Notes under the pieces: generated by a model | Told to the model about the DNA's origin: nothing | The model's input: the letters and a program-made list of their open reading frames with translations, nothing else | Databases searched by the model: none | Origin: JAJPJX01 sp964568355 | Lineage (GTDB): Bacteria > Acidobacteriota > Terriglobia > Bryobacterales > Bryobacteraceae | Assembly (NCBI GenBank): GCA_964568355.1 | Contig: CAZMRK010000469.1 | Coordinates: 1 to 10,915 of the forward strand | DNA length: 10,915 nt | Reading direction: 5' to 3' | Program-made: the position numbers and the translations under genes | In this document: positions 7,261-10,915 of the stretch, in pieces | Numbering within the stretch: the stretch's first letter is position 1 | How the letters are laid out: every line of letters starts with the position of its first letter

Positions 7261-10200
7261 TCAGAACGTGTACTTCAACGCAAACTGGATGCGCCGCGGA
7301 TCGTCCGCCTGCGTGATGGCGGCCGTGTTGGCCTGTCGCAGCGTGGAATTCGGCTGGCCGAAGTTCGGCGTGTTGGTCAGGTTGAACGCCTCCGCCCGGA
7401 ACTGAAGCCGGTGCCCTTCCCACGGCATAGGGAAAACTTTCGCCAGCAGCAGATCGAAATTCTTCTGCCCGGGACCGTAGAGCGCGTTCCTCCCGGTGTT
7501 GCCGTAAACCCCGGGTGCGCTCTGCACAAACGCGTACTGGTCGAACCAGAGGTCGATCGTCGGATCCGCCAGCACTCCGCTTCCGATCCGATTCCCCCGA
7601 TTGCGCGTCCCGCTGTTCTGCGCGTCTCCGGGATAGCTGATATCGAAAGGAGAACCCGTGCGCAGCGTCAGGATGCCGCCCAATTGCCATCCGCCCAGCG
7701 CCCAATCGAGCGCCCGGCTGCCGCCGAACGCAAACTTGCGCCCCCGCCCGAACGGCAGGTCGTAGGTATAGCTGGTGATGAAATTGTGCCGGTGATCCAG
7801 GCTGGAATTGCCCCGCTCGGCGGTCAGGTTATATTCGCTGGCGCGCCCCGAAAGACCCTCGTCCAGCGATTCCTCTACCTGGTCGATCGCGTGCGACCAC
7901 GTATAGGCCACGATGAACGTCAGCCCGCGCGACAATCGCTTCTCCGCCTTCGCCATCAGCGCGTTGTAGTTGGCGTTGGCGCCGTTGTCCTGCAGGCTCA
8001 CCGATGTCCAGAAAGGACGCAGCAGCCGCTGATTGGCCGGTACCGAAGGATCTGGGCCTGGATTGTTGATATTCCGCGAGACCGCCAGGTGCGTCGATTT
8101 CGCCCCCTGGTAGCCCACCGAGATCAACACCGATCCTGGTAGTTGACGCTGCACATCGAACGACCACTCCGTGGCGTATTGCGTCGGATACTTGTCCTTC
8201 GTAACGCTCACCGAAGTGCCTCGCAGCGGCGCCGCCGCCGGCAATTGGATCGGGGCAAAGCCAGTCTGGACCAGCGCCGCCTGCGCCACATTGGTTCCGT
8301 TCGTGGTCACCTCGGTGAAATCCGGCGTCTGGTTGACCCATCGCGCGTTCTCGCTGGTAATCGCATCAGCCTCTCCGTAGAAAAGGCCGAATCCGGAGCG
8401 GATCACGGTGTTCTCGCCGATCCGGTAAGCAAATCCCACCCGCGGCGCAAAATTCCGGTAGTTCTGGTCGCAGCCGCAGTCGGTGCCGCTCGATGGCCGC
8501 TGGAATGTCTCGTACCGCGGGTCGCTGGGGCTGACGTTGAACTCCGTCAGATACCGGCTCACGCCCAGCCGCCCGATATGGGTGCCTTCGGGAAAATATG
8601 GCCCCTGGAAAAACTCCCACCGCAGCCCCAGGTTCACCGTGAGGCGCCGGCTCACCTTCCAGTCATCCTGAAGGAAGGCTCCCCAATAGGGCGCGATCAC
8701 GTCCTCGCTCAACTGGTTGCCCACCGTGGTCTGGCTTGCCCAGCCCAGCAGCATATCCGCCAGGCCGTTACCCGTCCCTGAGCGGCTCGACGCTACGTTC
8801 GGATACTGCGAGGTGTACACGCCGCTGAACGCAAACTGCCCGCGCCGGAATCGCTGCGCTTCGCGGAAAATATCGGAGCGGTGCCACTCCCCGCCGAACT
8901 TGATGCTGTGCGCGCCCAGTTGCCAGGCCACGTTGTCGTTGAACTGAAAGTTATCCAGCCAGTTGCGATTCGGCCAGAAGCTGCGCGAGCCGATCTCGCT
9001 GTATCCGGTTGGCGTGAATCGCGCCAGCCCATGATCCAGTCCATCGTCAAACGTGTCGCCGGGAGCGCCCTGAATGCCGTATTTCTTGTTCAGATTCTCC
9101 ATTTCGAGAATGTCGAAACGCGTCGGATAGTGTGTGAATCCGAAGCGGGCTTCGTGGAATACCGTCGGCCCGAAAGCGTGCGTCCACCCCGCCGCGATAT
9201 TGTCCGCCGGCAGATCTACGGTCTGTCCCTGCCCGCCGCCCTGCGCCGAGAGCGGCAGATAGCCGTTTTGCAGCTTGTTGTCGCGCCGCAGGCTCCAACG
9301 GTAAAACGTGCGGTCCTTCTCGCTGAAGCTGTGGTCCACCTTCAGGTCCAACTGGTTCGATGTGTCGACGTCCGCGGGAGCAAAGAAATAGTTGTTGGCC
9401 AGGTTGTCCCGTCCTGGAATATTCGAGGCAGGATAGAGCGAAGCAATCTGCGCCGCGACCGGGTCGAACCGGCTGGCCGGAATCGTGCTGTTCGGAAACG
9501 GCGCGCGTACGGCTGCCGTGCCCGTCCCGGCGGTCGTCAGCGGATCGTACACCAGGTTCTTGTTCACCGGCTCCTGAGAAAAATTCCCCTGTCGCACCAG
9601 CGCGCTCGGTACCGTCGAGGTGTAGCTCTGCCCGCGGCGGATGCGCGTGCCCTGGTAGCTTAGGAAAAAGAACGTGCGGTTGCGGATCACCGGGCCGCCC
9701 ACCGTGCCCCCGAACTGGTTCTGCCGGAACTCCGGCTTCGCGGATCCCGACCGGTTCGCGAAGAAGTTGCTTCCATCCAGTTTGTCGTTCCGTAGAAACT
9801 CATATAACGAGCCGTGGAATTGGTTGTCTCCCGACTTGGTCGAAACCAGAACCTTCGGTCCCATCCGATAGCCGTACTCGGCCGAGATGTTCGTAGTAAC
9901 CACCTTGAACTCGGCCACGCTGTCCACCGGCGGCTTTACTGCCTGCGCCTGGTAGCCCAGCGGACCTCCGGAAGCGCGCGAGCTGTTATCGATCCCGTCC
10001 AGCAGCACGTTCGTCTGATACGCGTGCATCCCGAGGCCGATGAAGCCGCCCTCCACGCCATCCTGCCCGCCCGTGCGGGCGCCGCGGCCCAGAATGCGCG
10101 CCGGCAAAACCCCCGTCGAAAATTTGGCGAGTTCCAGGTAGTTGCGCAGGTTCAAGGGCATCTGCACGATGGTCTTGTTCTGAATCACCTGCCCCGTCGA

Positions 10201-10617
10201 AGAGGTCTCCGATTCGAGCAGAGGCGCCGCATCGGTCACCTGCACCGACTCCGATACCGCGCCCACCGCCAGCGCGAGATCCACGCGCGCCGTCTGCCCC
10301 ACATCCAGCTTCAGATCCTTGCGCGTGGCCGTCGAAAATCCCGGCTTGCTGACCGAGACTTCATAGATCCCCACCGGCAGCAGCGGAGCCGCGTAGATGC
10401 CCCGGTCGTTCGATCGAGTCGTGACCGCCACCCCGGTCGCCTGGTTGGTGAGCGTCACCACCGCCCCCGAAATCGGCCCGCCGGACGGATCCAGAATCAC
10501 CCCCTGGATGGTGGCGTTCTGTGCCCACAGAGGCGCACCGAGCAGCCCGAATAGAGCTGGTAAAACCAGCAAAATCAATCGCTTCAGCAGAATGGAGCGG
10601 TACTCCAGCGTTGGCAT
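7261..10617 (-). CDS. Receptor A: Oar-like TonB-dependent outer-membrane receptor, first gene of the operon
   Basis: The protein has 1118 residues. The signal peptide spans about residues 11-33 (hydrophobic LILLVLPALFGLLG, then APLWAQ), and the mature chain begins near Asn34. Residues about 36-118 are a carboxypeptidase-regulatory-like domain (TIQGVILDPSGGPISGAVV ... LLPVGIYEVSVSKPGFS). The plug domain contains MPLNLRNYLELAKFSTGVLP (153-172), NVLLDGIDNSS (203-213) and EFKVVTTNISAEYGYRMG (236-253). The family signatures NQFHGSLYEFLRNDKLDGS and RQNQFGGTVGGPV follow, and the barrel ends in ALKYTF. The start at 10617 has a partial Shine-Dalgarno AGGA (10628-10625) 7 nt upstream. It is a diverged paralogue of receptor B: the loops and plug differ, so different ligands or a two-receptor uptake set are both possible. 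It heads the unit with the two sulfatases and sits downstream of the AraC-type regulator. Confidence 0.92.
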   Translation of the reverse strand: MPTLEYRSILLKRLILLVLPALFGLLGAPLWAQNATIQGVILDPSGGPISGAVVTLTNQATGVAVTTRSNDRGIYAAPLLPVGIYEVSVSKPGFSTATRKDLKLDVGQTARVDLALAVGAVSESVQVTDAAPLLESETSSTGQVIQNKTIVQMPLNLRNYLELAKFSTGVLPARILGRGARTGGQDGVEGGFIGLGMHAYQTNVLLDGIDNSSRASGGPLGYQAQAVKPPVDSVAEFKVVTTNISAEYGYRMGPKVLVSTKSGDNQFHGSLYEFLRNDKLDGSNFFANRSGSAKPEFRQNQFGGTVGGPVIRNRTFFFLSYQGTRIRRGQSYTSTVPSALVRQGNFSQEPVNKNLVYDPLTTAGTGTAAVRAPFPNSTIPASRFDPVAAQIASLYPASNIPGRDNLANNYFFAPADVDTSNQLDLKVDHSFSEKDRTFYRWSLRRDNKLQNGYLPLSAQGGGQGQTVDLPADNIAAGWTHAFGPTVFHEARFGFTHYPTRFDILEMENLNKKYGIQGAPGDTFDDGLDHGLARFTPTGYSEIGSRSFWPNRNWLDNFQFNDNVAWQLGAHSIKFGGEWHRSDIFREAQRFRRGQFAFSGVYTSQYPNVASSRSGTGNGLADMLLGWASQTTVGNQLSEDVIAPYWGAFLQDDWKVSRRLTVNLGLRWEFFQGPYFPEGTHIGRLGVSRYLTEFNVSPSDPRYETFQRPSSGTDCGCDQNYRNFAPRVGFAYRIGENTVIRSGFGLFYGEADAITSENARWVNQTPDFTEVTTNGTNVAQAALVQTGFAPIQLPAAAPLRGTSVSVTKDKYPTQYATEWSFDVQRQLPGSVLISVGYQGAKSTHLAVSRNINNPGPDPSVPANQRLLRPFWTSVSLQDNGANANYNALMAKAEKRLSRGLTFIVAYTWSHAIDQVEESLDEGLSGRASEYNLTAERGNSSLDHRHNFITSYTYDLPFGRGRKFAFGGSRALDWALGGWQLGGILTLRTGSPFDISYPGDAQNSGTRNRGNRIGSGVLADPTIDLWFDQYAFVQSAPGVYGNTGRNALYGPGQKNFDLLLAKVFPMPWEGHRLQFRAEAFNLTNTPNFGQPNSTLRQANTAAITQADDPRRIQFALKYTF

Positions 10618-10632
10618 ACACGTATCCTGGCT

Positions 10633-10656
10633 CGCGAAAAATCGCGTTTTGTTTTT
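10633..10656 (+). repeat. Small hairpin with T-tract in the operon leader (terminator-like on the plus strand)
   Basis: CGCGA (10633-10637) and TCGCG (10642-10646) form a perfect 5-bp stem with an AAAA loop. On the plus strand TTTTGTTTTT (10647-10656) follows directly, so in that direction it resembles a weak intrinsic terminator. On the minus strand it lies in the 5' leader of receptor A, 15 nt before its start codon and 4 nt upstream of its Shine-Dalgarno. There it could block antisense transcription or shape leader RNA structure. The stem is short, so function is uncertain. Confidence 0.35.
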
Positions 10657-10666
10657 ATGAAACTAT

Positions 10667-10709
10667 ACTATATCAATAGACTTTATGGGAATGATCGAGT
10701 TTTTGTCAA
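10667..10709 (-). promoter_or_regulatory. Candidate sigma70-type promoter(s) for the receptor/sulfatase operon
   Basis: The 127-bp gap between the AraC-type gene and receptor A (10618-10744) includes an AT-rich segment (about 10637-10704) in an otherwise GC-rich window. On the minus strand a perfect TTGACA (10709-10704) is followed after 18 nt by TAAAGT (10685-10680, 4 of 6 to the -10 consensus). Slightly downstream, TGATATAGT (10675-10667) fits an extended -10 element. CTATA occurs twice in tandem (plus-strand 10663-10672), and a short inverted repeat CTAT/ATAG spans 10668-10679. Either could be part of a regulator site. The assignment uses E. coli consensus, with no experimental support. 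Confidence 0.5.
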
Positions 10710-10744
10710 GACCCCGGCGAAGACGCGGCTTCACCTGCGTGTGG

Positions 10745-10915
10745 CTATAGATGGTCGGCGAAGTGTTGCCAGGGCAGTTTCAGCGGATTGAAAACACCGT
10801 CGTCCGCGCTCTGCCTGGGCAGGCTCGTCGGAGTGTGGCCGGCGATCTGGCGCACGAAACGGCAGAAGTGGCTCGCATTGCGGAATCCCAGCTCATAGGC
10901 CACTTCCTTGACCGA
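10745..10915 (-). CDS. AraC-family transcriptional regulator, C-terminal fragment (5' end outside window)
   Basis: The minus strand is open from the window edge to a TAG at 10747-10745, giving 56 residues. The first 35 (SVKEVAYELGFRNASHFCRF, then VRQIAGHTPTSLPRQ) are the second helix-turn-helix of the AraC/XylS DNA-binding domain: the VAYELGF helix, the S-H-F-CR-F recognition helix, and a G-x-TP motif near the end. A 21-residue tail (SADDGVFNPLKLPWQHFADHL) follows. The effector-binding part lies beyond the window, so the inducer cannot be inferred. It is codirectional with and 127 bp upstream of receptor A. It is a good candidate local activator of the operon, although it could also be read through into it. 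No clear terminator follows it. Confidence 0.88.
   Translation of the reverse strand, partial: SVKEVAYELGFRNASHFCRFVRQIAGHTPTSLPRQSADDGVFNPLKLPWQHFADHL

Noticed and set aside
6893..7705. 270-codon minus-strand frame spanning the junction of receptors A and B
   Set aside because: It is out of frame with both receptors, whose signal peptide, domain order and C-terminal motif are intact, so it does not represent a fusion or frameshifted gene.
6380..9720. Similar nucleotide stretches in receptors A and B (around 6385-6420 and 9690-9725) as a repeat
   Set aside because: They encode the conserved NQFGGTVGGPV motif of the family and differ at many synonymous sites. This is protein-level conservation, not a DNA repeat.
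10719..10735. Possible terminator after the AraC-type gene (GAAG ... CTTC)
   Set aside because: Only four pairs form around an unpaired centre and no T-run follows on the minus strand.
10813..10824. Palindrome GCCTG-GG-CAGGC
   Set aside because: It lies inside the AraC-type coding sequence, has short arms, and has no T-tract or match to other sites in the window.
1..10915. CRISPR arrays, tRNA/rRNA genes, insertion sequences, integrase or attachment sites
   Set aside because: No regularly spaced repeats, no transposase or integrase motifs, and no RNA-gene signatures were seen. Genes fill nearly the whole window.

Overview
The window is GC-rich, densely coding bacterial DNA. It looks like an Acidobacteriota chromosome, most likely of the Bryobacterales/Solibacter type. 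The basis is three Oar-like TonB-dependent receptors (N-terminal carboxypeptidase-regulatory-like domain, then plug and barrel), a set of Tat-exported enzymes (two sulfatases and an isomerase-like TIM barrel), and the codon and GC style. The taxonomic call is inference from gene content, since no rRNA or tRNA is present.

Layout. (1) Left, plus strand: the last 71 codons of a TonB-dependent receptor (1-216), followed 11 bp later by a Tat-signal sugar phosphate isomerase/epimerase-like TIM barrel (228-1169). (2) Minus strand: a compact four-gene unit transcribed right to left. It runs receptor A (10617-7261), 30 bp, receptor B (7230-4054), 25 bp, sulfatase A (4028-2556), 12 bp, sulfatase B (2543-1164). 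(3) Far right, minus strand: the C-terminal part of an AraC-family regulator (10915-10745), cut by the window edge. It lies 127 bp upstream of the four-gene unit and points the same way. The gap is AT-rich and holds sigma70-like promoter candidates and a small hairpin with a T-tract. The plus-strand and minus-strand units meet tail to tail with a 6-bp overlap (CTATAG, 1164-1169), and a strong imperfect hairpin (1181-1214) lies at the junction.

How the genes could work together (inference). The two outer-membrane receptors would import a sulfated ligand or oligomer. The two Tat-exported formylglycine-type sulfatases would remove sulfate in the periplasm, and the AraC-type regulator may switch the operon on when substrate is present. 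The isomerase-like protein would belong to the neighbouring receptor operon on the other strand. No SusD-like protein, glycoside hydrolase, lyase or sulfatase-maturating enzyme is encoded here, so the substrate cannot be named.

The window looks like ordinary accessory nutrient-acquisition DNA. I found no CRISPR array, mobile element, RNA gene or clear new defence or biosynthetic system. The points most worth a second look are the compact sulfatase/receptor operon, the hairpin and overlapping stop codons at the convergent junction, the missing GKWH histidine in sulfatase B, and the promoter/leader region next to the AraC gene.
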